A stretch of 64,000 nucleotides of DNA from assembly GCF_937616625.2 (NCBI RefSeq), contig NC_065572.1:55849653-55913652 (forward strand), given 5' to 3'. The notes below the pieces were generated by a model, which did not search any database, had not been told where the DNA came from, and was given only the letters and a program-made list of their open reading frames with translations. The first letter of the stretch is position 1. Every line of letters begins with the position of its first letter. The position numbers were made by a program, and so were the translations under genes. This DNA comes from Mercurialis annua (taxonomy: Eukaryota > Streptophyta > Magnoliopsida > Malpighiales > Euphorbiaceae). This document shows positions 22,608 to 41,330 of this stretch, one piece after another.

Positions 22608-25600
22608 TAACCAAAATCCTCAATATTTTCAGAACTGAAGACGATGATATTCACAACATTGTCAATGAATACATTATTAAAAAAAACAGTACTTACACAG
22701 ACAATTAAAATTAAATTTAATTTAATTATTAAGATGGTGTCTGCAATGCAGTTTAATTGGTTGAATTGTTAACATTAGCTGTGAGCAAGTCTCCTCTATT
22801 CTATTAAAGATGTTTGATTATTATTCTTGACATTTTCATTTAATTAGTTAGTATATTAAAAGAATTGCTGTTACATGTGAACAACATTATTTTATCTGTG
22901 TATGCCAGATTTGAAAGTATCACTCTCATCTACCATGTCATGAAGAGGTGTGAAGGCATCATGTATTTAAATTATGTATGTTTCGAATAGTTTAAAGTTT
23001 CAATTTATTTGATTCTGCAACTTTTCGATCGTTATGATAATTATATAACTCCATAGGTTTCACAAGTCTAACCACGGTAACTTGGGGTCTTGATAATCAA
23101 AAACGGTTCTGTCACTTTTCTAAATTTCTCACCAGTGTAACTGTTTTGAATTATTAATAAAGTCGAAAGAAAAGGTCAATTAACTCACCTTTAGCTATTT
23201 AAATCATTTGAGGACATTACTCTTTATTTTTAAACTCACAAATTTCCTACCGACAAGTTGACTAACTATGCTTCAAGCCCCCTCATAACAGATAGAAAAA
23301 GCATAAACAAATAGTGCATCCAAAATCAAATCCAGAGTATTTATCCCACAATATATTCATTAAATGCTGCATCAAGATGGAATTTTTGCCTAATGATAAC
23401 AAGTGCAAATGTAACTTTTGGTTAACATACTCAAGCCGGAATATTAAGTACCATTCAGATTAACAAAATCCTAGACTATATGAGGAGGATACACATTATA
23501 GCTCAAAGTTTACATTAGCTGTTGCACTAGCACCACAGGCAAAACTCAGAATGAAAAGCAATCTTCCTCAGCTGGGCGAGCCCGTAAGCAATCGTAATCC
23601 CATATTTTTTCATAGCAAACCCTGAGCCTGAAACCAAATTGAAACAACTATGGTGAACTTCAAACATATATAAATCGTAATGCCAGAGGTGCCTAGTCAC
23701 CGAAGGAAACTTTACTGGTTAACAAAAATGTCTGCCTAAGCATGTAAAGTACAACTAATTTGCCGATAACAGACAGATCAAGCCTACGGTAATGCCCCTA
23801 CATGAAAGTAGTTTGGTTTCCATCTAACATCATAAACACAACGTCTATTCATCCGGTAATTCTTGATCTCCAAAAGATTATTACACAACTAAACAAGAAA
23901 CAGAAACAAAACCCTGGCGTTTTGAAATTAATATTCACACATACACAATATAATTTATATCACAATAATATGTATTATAGTTAAAATAAATAGTGTACTC
24001 CATCACCATGTTTTATTGAATCAAATAATTAAAATTTAATATTAGGATAATGAAGTTAGTCAAGTGATTAGACACTTGAGCATTTGAGTATTATTCAGTT
24101 ATTCTTTAAAATGCAGAGAAAAATTCAAAATATTACAAATTTCATTTAAATTACAGCTTAAATCTAATTTATTAGATATTAATAAATGAAATTTACATTA
24201 TAGTTTCTTTATTAAATGCATTTAAATATTAAAGATTATAAAATGTTATGTATATTGTATTTACTTCTATTACAGCAATAAGATTAAACTTGAAAAAAAA
24301 TCAAAATTCAATAGTTTTCTACTGATATTCAAGAGCCGGAATCATCGCTTCTAGAAAAGGAACCGGAACCCTAACTGTTGGTTCACTTCCAGTTCAGGTT
24401 CGGTTCAAAACCGTAGTCAGGTATCCAGTAGGTAATTGCCTATATATGTTATATATGTGATGTATTTTAACTCTTCCGTAAGTTTCACTCACGCAGGTCT
24501 GAAAACTAAAGGAAAATCGGAAGGGAAGATAACAGCTTAAAGCTCAAAAATTTCAGTTGCCACAATATCCCAAGATTTACTACTCTTGATAGATGTAACA
24601 AAAACATTAGCAGCTACTAAAACAGCAGCAGTCAATGCACGTGAAGCAGAGAAGTGTAGAGCTCAGTCAAGAGACAGGAGAGAACTTCAAAAAACACAAA
24701 TTATTAGATTAAAAATTCACCTCACTATGATCTATCGGGGAAAAAAGAAATTACAAAACTCAAAATGATGGAAAGTGATACTCTCCTGACATCAAAAACA
24801 GTGGCTACGGCATGGTCAACTACAGTAACAGCAATAGCAAATTTAAAGAAGATGAAATGACAACAATAGCAGCTAAAATAACAGCATCAGTGCAGCTATA
24901 ATAGCAACAAAAAATTCATAACGTTGTCCTCAATATTTTATTTGATTCTAATTTCATTAATTAGGTGATATTGTGATGATATTTATTTTTCAAATTGAAG
25001 GAAATGAAATAAAGAAAATAGGTAGTATAGCACATGATTTCCAAGACCCAAAAAAAAAAATTAACCCCATCATATCTCAATAAATGCAAGACAAAAAAAG
25101 AGGGAAAACGAATTTATGGTGTGATAGATTTTTACAATAGCAATGGCATCGTGCATTTTTTTTTCTATTTTATCTCAGTTTGATTGTTTGGTTACAATTT
25201 TTGATGATTTTCTATCCAATCAATTATTGTGTGAGCAAAAGCAACTGCAACTTTGGTACAGTCAAAGTTCTGGCAACCCTGAAGTTCAGCCTCCAAAACA
25301 AATCCAGAGCCTAAAGTTCAGGCTGAACCTTATGAAACTGATTCTGATACAAGATAATAACTTCAGTCACCAGAACTTCAAGACCGAAAACAATTTAATT
25401 GTGTTACTTACCCTTATGTTGTATGGAGGAGGTAAAACAGAAAGCTCTTACAAGATTAAGCAATAAATGGTGCATTAATTGACACAAACCTTAAATCCAT
25501 GTAAAAATCCATTGCGTGCTGTTGTAGAAGAAAATTACTAAAAGTAAAAGCATAGCAAGCAATCAGATAAAGATTAGCAATAAGCAAACATGATAACCTG

Positions 25601-27788
25601 AAACTTATGACAAGAAAACATTCATATAACTGTATAATACATGAGTAGGCTTCTGAAGGACAAAGTATTGGTAAAATTACCAGTCCAAATCATAACCAAC
25701 TAGCCATCAGGAATTCAAAGTGGTTGCAATGTAAGATTTTCACTAGTCATTATCAATTTGTTGATTTAAGAAGCAGGCATCAATCTAATTATACCTCTCA
25801 TTTTTGGGTTAACACATAATTTCCTGAGGTTTTATATACCTCAGGCAGTGCCTCCTTGGACCCATGTAGGGTCCAAGGGGACACTGGGCCCCTGAAATTA
25901 AAATATAAATTATAGACCACTTTGTGCTAAAATTAAAAGGCACTTGTCAGAATTATTTTACCATATACTACTATTTAAAATTGATTTTTAAATTTTAAAT
26001 TTTATCTTACTAACACTCAATTAAATTTTTATTTCATAAAAGAAGTACAATAACATATTTTGAACAAGTAACTGATATAGCAAGGCGGCTAAAACATATT
26101 AGTTAGTAAGAACAATGTTGAGTTTCTTACACCTAACATAAAAATAAAATTTATGGTACCAAAAAAATATAAATTAATGTGGCTAAATAATTTGCTCTAT
26201 ATGTCCATTGATTAACAACCTCATTTGTATATATCACCTGATGACAGACTCATAAGCATTTTTAAAAAATATTATTACTAAAATTTGTTGATTCTTTCAA
26301 ATCGTCTTTAAATTTTATAACAGAATATCAATAATCAAGCATTCAAATAGTAATTAAATTAAAATTGTTTTATCTTTTTTTAATATTAACATATTTTATG
26401 TATACTTTATATATATAATATTTTAAAATATGTAATGATTTAAAAGAAAAATTAACAAATGTTTGAAAGAAAGACTTCAAATATCATCCAGAAAAGCTAA
26501 TGTTGAGGTTGATACATAAAATTTATCCAGTGATCTAGCACTATAACCAAACATAACAATTTTCTCTTAATTAGTAGGAATTGAAGGCTAGAAGATTGTA
26601 ATTACGATGAAATATATTATCATGTTTTTAATTTATTTGTTAATCATATATTTGTCAATTATATAAGTTGTTATAGTAGTTCAACGACCTTTTTCTGCAA
26701 TGAAATTCATTAAAACAACATTGCACACTTTGATGGGGATAAATAATTAAATATTTTACTAAGTAATTATATTAAAAAAATTGTGTTTGTAAAAATTAGC
26801 AATAAAGCTACTACTATGTAGCGATTTCATAATATTAAATATTCAAAGAGAGTTAATATTATGATTTATTTATATTAATTTATTAATTTCTGTAATGAAA
26901 TACAATTAATTTAAATATTTTTTATTTACATGCGTATTATATATTTATTTATTTTTAAATTTGGACCCCGCTAAAAAGATGTCTATGCATCGTCATTGAC
27001 CACAGGTATTACAAAGATTTAGCATATAAAAGAATACTATAGAACTTGGATATCCCTATTTCAGTCTCATGTTAGCATATATATATGTTGGACGACTGAA
27101 ATTTGAGATCTTGCCCCGGTCACACTAGGTCTGCAAGCAAGTGCAAAGCACACAGCCTTACAGGTGCATGAATTGAAGCAACAAAAATATGCAGGTGCTA
27201 GGCTCACTGCCACAATTGCTTCATGATTAATTTGGCCACTTAATGCACAACGCATATCAACCTCAAACATTAGATGGCCTCACAAACCATCATCTGGTAA
27301 AAGCAAAAGAGTAGAAATTCTTGGCCTAGCTATACCTCATAATCAAAGTCACACTATACACAATCAGGTTCAATAGTCCAGTATTACTAGTAAAGTTAAA
27401 TTAATCACAGAAATCATTACCAATTACTATAGAGTTTAGTGTAACAAAATATGCGACTCTGTACAGCAAGACTTCGTCAACATGTTAACATTCAAGACCT
27501 TTCCAACACTCAAATCATTGCAGCAACCAAATTCAAAGCAAGTGTCTTGGAAAGCTCACAAAAAGAACTAACACAAAAGGAATCCAAAATTAACAGAGGT
27601 GAAGGCTTGACACACTAATCAAAGAAACACAAGTTCAAATCGAATAGCAGCTAATAGCAACATCTACAAATTCTGGAAAACATGCACATAATAGCAATCC
27701 AATAAGACAATCAATACCATTGTAACATTCAACAAAATGAAAGATAACTCACACTGAAAAGCTAATTTACCCAAGCATTACCTATCAA
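22608..27788. other. 5.2 kb without a recognisable protein gene, downstream of SmB
   Basis: No complete coding region is supported. On the minus strand around 23510-23630 there is a splice-acceptor-like TTTCAG followed by unusually GC-balanced sequence, which might be a spliced 3' UTR exon of SmB; this is a guess. AT-rich stretches (25900-26900) and a short open frame at 27067-27270 (-) were not recognised. Confidence 0.45.
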
Positions 27789-28658
27789 TCATTGCTGCTG
27801 ATTCTGCTGTTGTGGAGGAGGCATACCGGGACGAGGCGGTCCGTAACCAGGAGGAGGAGGCATTCCACGAGGGGGGCCACCAGGCGGCATTCCAGGTCTA
27901 GGAGGGCCAGGAGGGCCTCTCATCATAGGTGGTGGCCCACCCTGTGGTGGTGGCTGCTGAGGAGGCATTCCCATAGGTCTTTGCCCAAACTGTGGTGGAG
28001 GCATAGGATAACCCTGACCAGGTGGTGGCCTAGCACCTCCAAACTGAGGCGGAGGAGGCGGGCCGCCCCTTCCCATCTGCGGTGGAGGAAAAGAACCAGG
28101 TGGCATCTGTCCAGGCGGTCTAATAACAGGAGCCGCACCGGTGCCAGCTGGATAATTCATAGGAGGAGCCGAAAGTTGCGGCATGACACTGGGAGGACGA
28201 GAGATCTGAGGCTGCATCATACCAGGAGCAGGCCCACCAACACCTCGGACCGGACCGGCAAGGCCAGGCTGAGCTTGAATAAGAGGAGCAGTCGGTATTC
28301 CACGGCCCGCAGCGCGTCCAATGCCGGGACCCGCGACAGCAGCAGCAGAAACAGCCTTAGCGCGTGACTCTTCTTGAGGAGGCGGACCCTCAACAGTCAT
28401 AGAAATAACTTCCTCCCCGCGGAGGAGGACGAGTCCGAGAGTGCGGCGGTCTTCACGATCTTCATTTGTATTGCTCTTGGCTTTGCCGCCGCCTTTGGCT
28501 GGCGGAAGTTTGCGAAACTCCTCGCAATCGCCGAGGACTAAGTTCATGTGACGATCAAATGCCATGAATTTGCCTACTAGTTGACGGTCGTCTTGAATTG
28601 TTACTCGCATCCGGTAGTTGATGTACTGGAGCATCTTCGAACTCTTGGACATCGACAT
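27789..28658 (-). CDS. SmB: Small nuclear ribonucleoprotein-associated protein B (SmB)
   Basis: Core Sm protein of the U1, U2, U4 and U5 snRNPs, acting in the nucleus in pre-mRNA splicing. Single-exon coding region of 289 codons, read from ATG at 28658. The Sm fold lies at residues 8-90: Sm1 ([19 protein letters not shown], then [12 protein letters not shown]) and Sm2 ([17 protein letters not shown], 75-91), with a charged linker between them as in other SmB proteins. The C-terminal 200 residues are Pro/Gly/Met/Gln-rich with repeated PPGM/PPPQ units, the typical SmB tail. The strong GC bias of the tail makes long false frames on other strands. Upstream sequence is short: a MULE ends 132 bp from the ATG. 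Confidence 0.95.
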   Translation of the reverse strand: MSMSKSSKMLQYINYRMRVTIQDDRQLVGKFMAFDRHMNLVLGDCEEFRKLPPAKGGGKAKSNTNEDREDRRTLGLVLLRGEEVISMTVEGPPPQEESRAKAVSAAAVAGPGIGRAAGRGIPTAPLIQAQPGLAGPVRGVGGPAPGMMQPQISRPPSVMPQLSAPPMNYPAGTGAAPVIRPPGQMPPGSFPPPQMGRGGPPPPPQFGGARPPPGQGYPMPPPQFGQRPMGMPPQQPPPQGGPPPMMRGPPGPPRPGMPPGGPPRGMPPPPGYGPPRPGMPPPQQQNQQQ

Positions 28659-28670
28659 TTTGGCGGACTC

Positions 28671-28678
28671 TAGGGTTT
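28671..28678 (-). promoter_or_regulatory. Telo-box-like AAACCCTA in the SmB leader
   Basis: Read on the minus strand, AAACCCTA stands 12 bp before the SmB ATG. Telo-boxes are frequent near the starts of plant housekeeping and ribosomal genes; function here is inferred only from position. Confidence 0.5.
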
Positions 28679-28790
28679 TCTTTTCCGCTCTCTGGTTTGA
28701 GGGAACAAAATGAGTCGAGGTTTTGGGTTTGGGGAAGGGTTTTATTTTATCTAGGGCTTCCCCGCTAAAGCACTTTTATCAAATACAAAT

Positions 28791-30028
28791 AAGGAAAAGG
28801 GGCAAATATGCCCCTATCGTTTATAGAGCGAGTAGACCCTTTTTAAATTTCGGATTTCAATTAAGCTTTTAACGTTTCAAAATTAAACAATATAAGCCCC
28901 TTCGTGTAACAGCGTTAATGAAACGTTAGTTTCTGCCTACGTGAAATGTCCATATCATATTCTATGTGGCCAAATGGAAGCAAATATGCCCTTATGGTTT
29001 AAGATGAGAGCACATATGCTCCAATAGTTTAGGGCGGAAGTAAATAAGCCTTTTATGAATTTTCTATCTTAATTAAGCTCATGAAGTTTCAAAATCAGTA
29101 CATTCAAACCCCTTTATCTAACATCGTTAACAAAACGCTCTATGTCATTTCTCCATGGCTACGTGGAAGTTTTATATCATTTAATATCTTAGATAAAAAA
29201 ATCATGTAACTTACTCATTTTAAATTTTAAAAATCATTTTATTGTTTAAATATAATTGCAGACACCTTTTTAATCCTTTTTTATATTATATATTCTCTTC
29301 TACTCGTCTCCTTTCTTTTGATGGTTGTCCACCGTATTTATCACGTCTTTTTACCTCCGTCACATCCTTTTACAACCATGTTCGTCGATTCGAATCTAGA
29401 AAGGTACGAACTTACAAACACATCATATGTATGTCTATTCGAATCCAACTGAGTTCAAAACATACAACAAATAAACGTGTTATTTGTAAAAAAAAAAAAG
29501 AACTATGTGCACCATTCGTCTGAAGTCCCCACATGAAAAAAGTTCAAAAAGATCTTTAAATTTTTATTTAAAAAATAAAATATTTTTTGAACTTAAAAAT
29601 GAGTAGGATACGTGGAAAATATTATCTGAAATATTAAATGATATGAACATTCAGCGTAAGCATGAAGTAGAAGGATAAAGCGTTTTGTTAATAATATTAG
29701 ACAAAGGGGCTTATAGTGCCGATTTTGAAACGTTAAGGGCTTAATTTAGATCAAAAATTCATAAAAGGCCTATTTGCTCCCGCCGTAAACCATAGGGACA
29801 TATTTACTCCCGTGTTAAACCATAAGGCATATTTGCCTCCTTTTAGCCACATGGAATATGACAAGGGCATTCCACGTAATCAGAAACTAACGTTTCGTTA
29901 ATACTGTTACATGGAGGGGCTTATATGGTCTGATTTTGAAACGTTGGGGGTTTAATTGAGATCTGAAATTTAAAGAGGGCCTACTTGCTCCATACCCTAA
30001 ATGATAGAGCAAATTTGTTCCTTTTTCC
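28791..30028. mobile_element. MULE-type element, long inverted arms, just upstream of SmB (1.24 kb)
   Basis: Arms of about 400 bp (28791-29200 and 29610-30028) are inverted copies: 'ggaaaaggggcaaatatgcc' on the left pairs with the right end '...ttgttcctttttcc', and both carry 'aacgtttc', 'ggggcttat' and 'tttgctcc' or their complements. The flanks repeat AATACAAAT (28782-28790 and 30029-30037), a 9-bp target duplication. No transposase is seen. It lies within what should be the SmB promoter. Confidence 0.85.
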
Positions 30029-30202
30029 AATACAAATTTAAAGCAATTTGGTTTCCAATTAAAAAAAACAAATATAAATCAAAAAGAGAGCCTTTTATAA
30101 AAAATAAGGAAATCTATGATCCATTTATTTTTGAGGTTTTTAGACAAATTACGGGATTAACCAATAATAATGTAAAATTAAAAATAAACTAAGTTTATTG
30201 CA

Positions 30203-30560
30203 GTGTTCGGTATGAACTCAATGAAAACTCAATGTGAACTCAATGTAAACTCAATGTGAACTCAATGTAGACTCAAAGTGATCTTAGTGTAACTCAATGT
30301 GAACTTAATATAAACTCAACGTAAACTCAACGTCAACTTAATATAAATTTAAAATTAATTTAGTTTAATCAAATTAATTTATTTGCGTTTTAAAAATAAA
30401 TTTTTAAAGAGACAACTAAACTAATAGTAAATTGAAAATAAACTATCTAAGTTAATTACGGTGGTCGATATGAACTTAATATGAACTCAGTGTAAACTCA
30501 ATGTGAACTTAATGTAAACTCAGTGTAAACTCAAAATAAACTAATTTAAATTTAATTATT
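30203..30560. repeat. Minisatellite of about 11-12 bp units, 'ACTCAATGTGA'
   Basis: Between 30203 and 30350 the unit A-A-C-T-C-A-A-T-G-T-(G/A)-A repeats about a dozen times with small changes; a second block follows at 30470-30535. The repeat decays into AT-rich DNA on the right. Confidence 0.8.
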
Positions 30561-31291
30561 AGTAAACTGATTATAACTTCAAAATTAATTTATTCTAATT
30601 AAATTAATTTATTAATAATTTACACTATTAATAATTTTTTTTAAGGAATTACACTATTAATAATAAACCTATAAAGTAACATATAAAATAATGACAAAAG
30701 TATCTAAGTTTTTAATGAAATTAAATTGGATGTAAGCTTAAAATTAACTTAATATAAATTTGAAGTAAACTAACCTAAATTAAAGTCTTAATGAATTGAT
30801 TATAAATTTAAAATTAATCAAATTAGTTTATTGATAAAAAATAAATTTATAAAATAAAAAATAAACAAATAGTAAATTGGAAAAAAAATATATGATTTCA
30901 CTAAAATTAAATCGAATTTATATTTAAAATAAATTTGAAATAAAATGAATGTAAAAGAAATATAAATTAAAAATAATTTAATGTAAAATGTAAAAGAAAT
31001 GTGAACTTAAAATAAACTAACTTAAAATAAATAATGAGTGAATTAATTATAAACTAATATTTATTTTGTCTAATTAAATAATATATTAAAATTTAATAAT
31101 AACAAAATAATTTAAAGTAAAATAAAAATAAACTAACTAACTAATTAATTAAATTTATTAATTTTTAATAAAAGTACATTAAATGTGAATTTAAAATAAA
31201 TAAATAATTTTTTTTAGTAAAATAATTAATTTAGGCAACAATATTATTTAAAAATTAAACATTATTTTAATAAAAAAAAATATGCTGTTAA
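30561..31291. other. Degenerate AT-rich DNA, no gene seen
   Basis: Runs of 'aattaaaataaactaa' type that may be decayed copies of the preceding minisatellite. No coding sequence. Confidence 0.5.
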
Positions 31292-32042
31292 GAGCATCTG
31301 CAACAATGCTCTCTATTTTTAAGAGCATCTTTAAATAAATAAAGAGCATCTTTAATTATGGAGAGCAAAAATTTAAACCTCATTTAATGAACTCTCTAAA
31401 TTTATTTACTTTTATAATTATTTGACTTTTTCTTTTTTATTTTCCCTCTTCTTTTAATTATATGTCATTATATTCAATTCTCCTCCATTGATCTTTTTCT
31501 TATTAAAGCTGAACACACACACTGATAACACATATTAAAAAAAAATTATTACAAAATTAGTAAAAAGATACAGCAAAAGATGATCATCATTGCCACAGAT
31601 GGTTGTATCCTAATTCCAAAGGCAACGTGTTTGAATCCTTTAGTGGTATTTTCACATAAATAAAATAACTTGTTGGATGAAACGATACATTTACGTTGTT
31701 AAGCTTATGTTTTTATTCTCTTGGGGGCATCTTGATTAGACTGAACGAGAAATAGAGGAAAGCAATTAAGCAAAGGCATTGAAAAAGAAACGATGGATGT
31801 CAAAGACGATGGCAGAAGATGGAGAAAGAATACATGAGATTTTTTCCCCTAAAAATAAGGAAGTAGTGGAAATATAATTAACACGTTGTTTTTTTGAAAA
31901 TACAGAGTTGGTTTGACTCTCTAGATGTAGAGAGCCAAACTCACTCTTTATTTTATATCTTTATTTTATTTTTTTAAAATAAAGAGTCCATTGGACTAAT
32001 ATTTTTTAGTTACACTCTTTATAATAAAGAATTTTAAAGAAA

Positions 32043-32572
32043 CTAGTTTCGCATTACGTGCTATGCACGTGGCTCGTAACGTAACTCACCAATGTACATA
32101 TTAAATTAATATTAAATATTAAATTAGTTAAGAATTTTTGTAAAAGTAAATATAATATATTCGGTTATTAAATTTTTTTCCATACTGAATTTATTCTTGT
32201 TTTGGTTTTATAATAACCATAATTAAATAATTAACTTAATTTTATTAATAATATCTTTAAAAATAATAAGATAACAAATTTAAATAATAATATATTGACC
32301 AAATATAGTATTTTAATTTTGTAATTAAATCAAACTAAAAGATAGGTATTCCTACTAATTTGGAGACAATTTAGTTATTTTTTACATACTAAAAACTAAA
32401 TTGGAGATAATTTAGCTACCTATTCTAATTAGGACTTTAATTACAATAATAATTAATTAAATAACTAATTAGTTAATGACTATAAAACCTTTATTTAGTG
32501 TTAAATTGAAAAGGATTATTCGGTAAATTTGCCTCTGTCCCCCCCCCCATATTCGTGCTTTTATATATAGTA
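32043..32572 (-). mobile_element. Helitron C (530 bp), second member of a fused pair
   Basis: Read on the minus strand, it starts TACTATATATAAAAG-CACG at 32572 and ends with the hairpin CACGTGCATAGCACGT and CTAG at 32046-32043. Its 5' part resembles that of Helitron B (5254 onward). No coding sequence. Confidence 0.75.
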
Positions 32573-34198
<1,626 letters not shown>

Positions 34199-34247
34199 TA
34201 GATAGATAGATTATAGATAGATAGAGAGTCCATTGTGGATGTTCTAA

Positions 34248-34687
34248 AATTAAATTAGACTAATCCAATTAATAAAATAGTCAAAAGGTAAAATTAGTTA
34301 TGCCACCTAACCTTTTTTCTTCCTTCGCACTAGCATTCAACAGCACAAGTATTATGGAAACGAGCATGTCTGAATATTAGTCATGCCACCTAAACTTTTT
34401 CATTTAATTAGGCAATAACATTCAACAAGTATGAGTATTCCTTCGGATTTAGCATGTGTGGGGTCAGGCACAAACTTGTCCTATTTTATATAAAAGCCAA
34501 CTTATTTTGAGTTATGGGGGATTTATAAATTTTTTTTTTTTTTTGAGTGATTACTGCAAAAAAAAAATCGAGGTAAGTATATTAGATTGGAGCACTTTTA
34601 AGGATTGTGTAGATTACCCATTAGAAAACTAGGAAGACAAATAGAGAAAATCGACCCAATCTTTTTATTTTTGCATTCTTTATATTA
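34248..34687. other. AT-rich intergenic DNA, no gene seen
   Basis: A partial repeat ('tatgccacctaa-cttttt', about 34299 and 34383) is present. Nothing else is supported. Confidence 0.5.
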
Positions 34688-34969
34688 CTCCCTCCGTCCC
34701 GTTTAAAAAGGGACAAATGAGTTTTGCACAAATATTAATAAAATAAGACAATATTTTATTTTGTCATGTCTACCCCTATTTATTAGTGTAGTTTCTCCTA
34801 ATAATAGTATAGATTTATTGTAAATTGAGTTGCATTTAATACATATTGAAATAACTAAAGGGATAAAAGTGGAAGTTCAATATAAATTGGCACAGAAAAC
34901 ACGATATGGCCTTCTTAGATGAGACAAATAAAAATGGGATATGTCCCTTCTTAAACGGGACGGAGAGAG
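34688..34969. mobile_element. Stowaway MITE (Tc1/mariner, 282 bp)
   Basis: Starts CTCCCTCCGTCCCGTTTAA and ends with its inverse (TTAAACGGGACGGAGAGAG). It is flanked by TA on both sides (34686-34687 and 34970-34971). This is the classic plant Stowaway terminal repeat. Confidence 0.95.
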
Positions 34970-35239
34970 TATAATTTTTCTAAAAAATACATTATTTATA
35001 TTAAATATTACATATTAATTCAGCACAAATGCGGACATTTACTACTAGTTAAATTGTATTATTATTTCTTTGATAAATTATTAATTCTTTGATAACGGCT
35101 ACAATGATTCTTTTGTTGTTTATACAGTACTATATGTATAATAAAAGTGACTTAACTTATATTGAAAACTCGGCTATATCATCAAAACTATAACTAACTG
35201 CAACTGACTGTAACACACTGTCAATCAACAGCTATAATA

Positions 35240-39652
<4,413 letters not shown>

Positions 39653-39925
39653 GGTCCTCTCTCGATTGCTGCCTAACTTGCAAAATAGCACAGAACAAAT
39701 ATAGCAGCTCCATATGAACAGAGACACAGATTCATGAGCAATTTTTTAACTAAAATAACAATAACTTTATTGAGAAGATACAACAAACACTAAGACAAGC
39801 ATCAATTTCTGTACTAAAACACAGTAGCAGTGCGCATAACAATAGTAAAAAAAACTCCCAAACTTAAAGTAAACATTTTTAATCTTGAAAACATCAAACT
39901 GAATCAACAATAAAAAAAACTAAAA

Positions 39926-40033
39926 TTACCTGTAAAGAAGTAGGAAGCAGACGCAAAGAACCATGAGGTGATTCCTTAACACTAACCTCAAATTCAAACA
40001 AAGAATATGTTTCAACTTAAATAAATTATCCAT
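39926..40033 (-). other. Conserved 35-codon upstream ORF of GLR copy 1
   Basis: In the leader, ATG at 40033 opens 35 codons (begins MDNLFKLKHILCLN) and stops at TAA 39928-39926. The stop overlaps a CAG|GTAATT splice donor. The other GLR copy has the same ORF with few amino-acid changes. Confidence 0.55.
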
Positions 40034-40362
40034 CCTGCAAAAGAGCACAGTTCATTCATGAAAAAACTCCATTGAAATGTTTGTTTTGTTGAGTGGCTCA
40101 GCAATGGTGGAGCAGAATAAAAGAGGCACAGATAGAATAAGAGTAAGACCACACGGGAAAGGACGAGAATAAAAGAACCATGTTTTTCTTTTATTTTCTT
40201 TTTTTGAGAATCATGTTGGATGATGACGCTCATAAAGACGGGTTAATGACACTTTTGACCACCGTTTGTTAATTATTTCTCATTTTAGCCCCCATTTTTC
40301 GCAATTTCTTATTTTATATTTTTCGCGCTAATTGGAAGGAAATGCTCCTAATCATTTGATTA

Positions 40363-40420
40363 CTAGTCGTAAACCCGTGCATTTGTGCGAAATTTAATAT
40401 TTAATTATAAATATTAATAC
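40363..40420 (-). mobile_element. 3' end of another Helitron family
   Basis: On the minus strand the stretch ends GCACGGGTTTACGACTAG followed by T, with an imperfect hairpin (GCACAAATGCACGGG region). This is the arrangement of a Helitron 3' terminus. The 5' end was not found, so length is unknown; the following AT-rich DNA up to about 41640 may belong to it. Confidence 0.5.
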
Positions 40421-41242
40421 AAAGATGTCAAAAACTCTATTATTTATAAACTAATAAAAATTTGTTCTAAGTTATAGCAATCAACTGGTTAAAATTATTG
40501 ATATTTATTATCTGTTATATTTCATATATTTATTTTTTTCAAAATTAAGTCTTTTGTGAATCATATATAACAATATTAATATTTTATTATGCCTCGTTCC
40601 TTTGGAATTATTAGTAAATTAAATTTTTTATTATAAAATGTATGGTTAATAATCGCACATAACTCACATAACAGTTCCACAAATTTCTTATGATAAAAAT
40701 TATTGACAAATTTCAAATTTCAATAGTAAATTGGGTATATTTATTTTCAGCTCGTCTATATCGTAGTATCCTATCATATTTACTTTTTTAATCAAATAAA
40801 TAGTAAATTATGTCACGTAGTCCATGCATTAATTTTGTTTTTTTATAATAAAATAGAAAAAACCAATTATGTACAATATTTTATAGAGTTGAAGATGTTT
40901 GGAATATCAGTATAACACTTAATTTTTTTAAAAATCCTTATTTGTTTTTAATATTTAAAAATCAAGTATTTAAATTCTCAATATTCAATAATTTTAATTT
41001 TAATTTACTATCACTTCCTTAGTTTTTATTTTATAATACATAATTTTTACTATATTTAGTAATTTAAAATATATATATTATTTTACTATTATGGTATATT
41101 TTTTTATAAATAAATAATATATACTTAAATTAAATTATAAAACTATAAAAAAACATTAATGCAAAAAAAATTAAACAATAATTAATATTGAAATTTAAAA
41201 ACTTCATAATTATTAGAAACTTTCAAGACAAAAATAGCATTT

Positions 41243-41330
41243 GAAGGCTTGGCATGATGGCCAAGTCCTTCAGTTTGCATGAGGTCGGGAGTTCCATCCC
41301 GCAATTCTTCTGAGACCGTGGTTTGTCTAT
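41243..41330 (+). mobile_element. tRNA-derived SINE fragment
   Basis: A box-A-like GGCATGATGGCCAAGTCC and a box-B-like GGTCGGGAGTTCCATCCC lie in order, about 25 bp apart, as in tRNA-derived SINE heads. No clear target duplication was seen, and it is not a cloverleaf tRNA gene. Confidence 0.55.

Noticed and set aside
24340..24430. Second hAT-like terminus with 'aaccggaacc' motifs
   Set aside because: Similar words to 50803-50957 but no terminal sequence or target duplication could be placed.
24586..24768. Short ORF rich in Thr/Ala/Lys
   Set aside because: Low complexity, no recognisable motif, in DNA with repeated 'gcagctactaaaacagcagc' pieces.
27067..27270. Small Cys-rich protein on the minus strand
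   Set aside because: Some cysteine and a hydrophobic stretch, but no family, no splice context and no conservation evidence.
27792..28367. 191-aa plus-strand ORF opposite SmB
   Set aside because: An Arg/Ser/Trp-rich antisense artefact of the GC-rich Pro/Gly tail of SmB.
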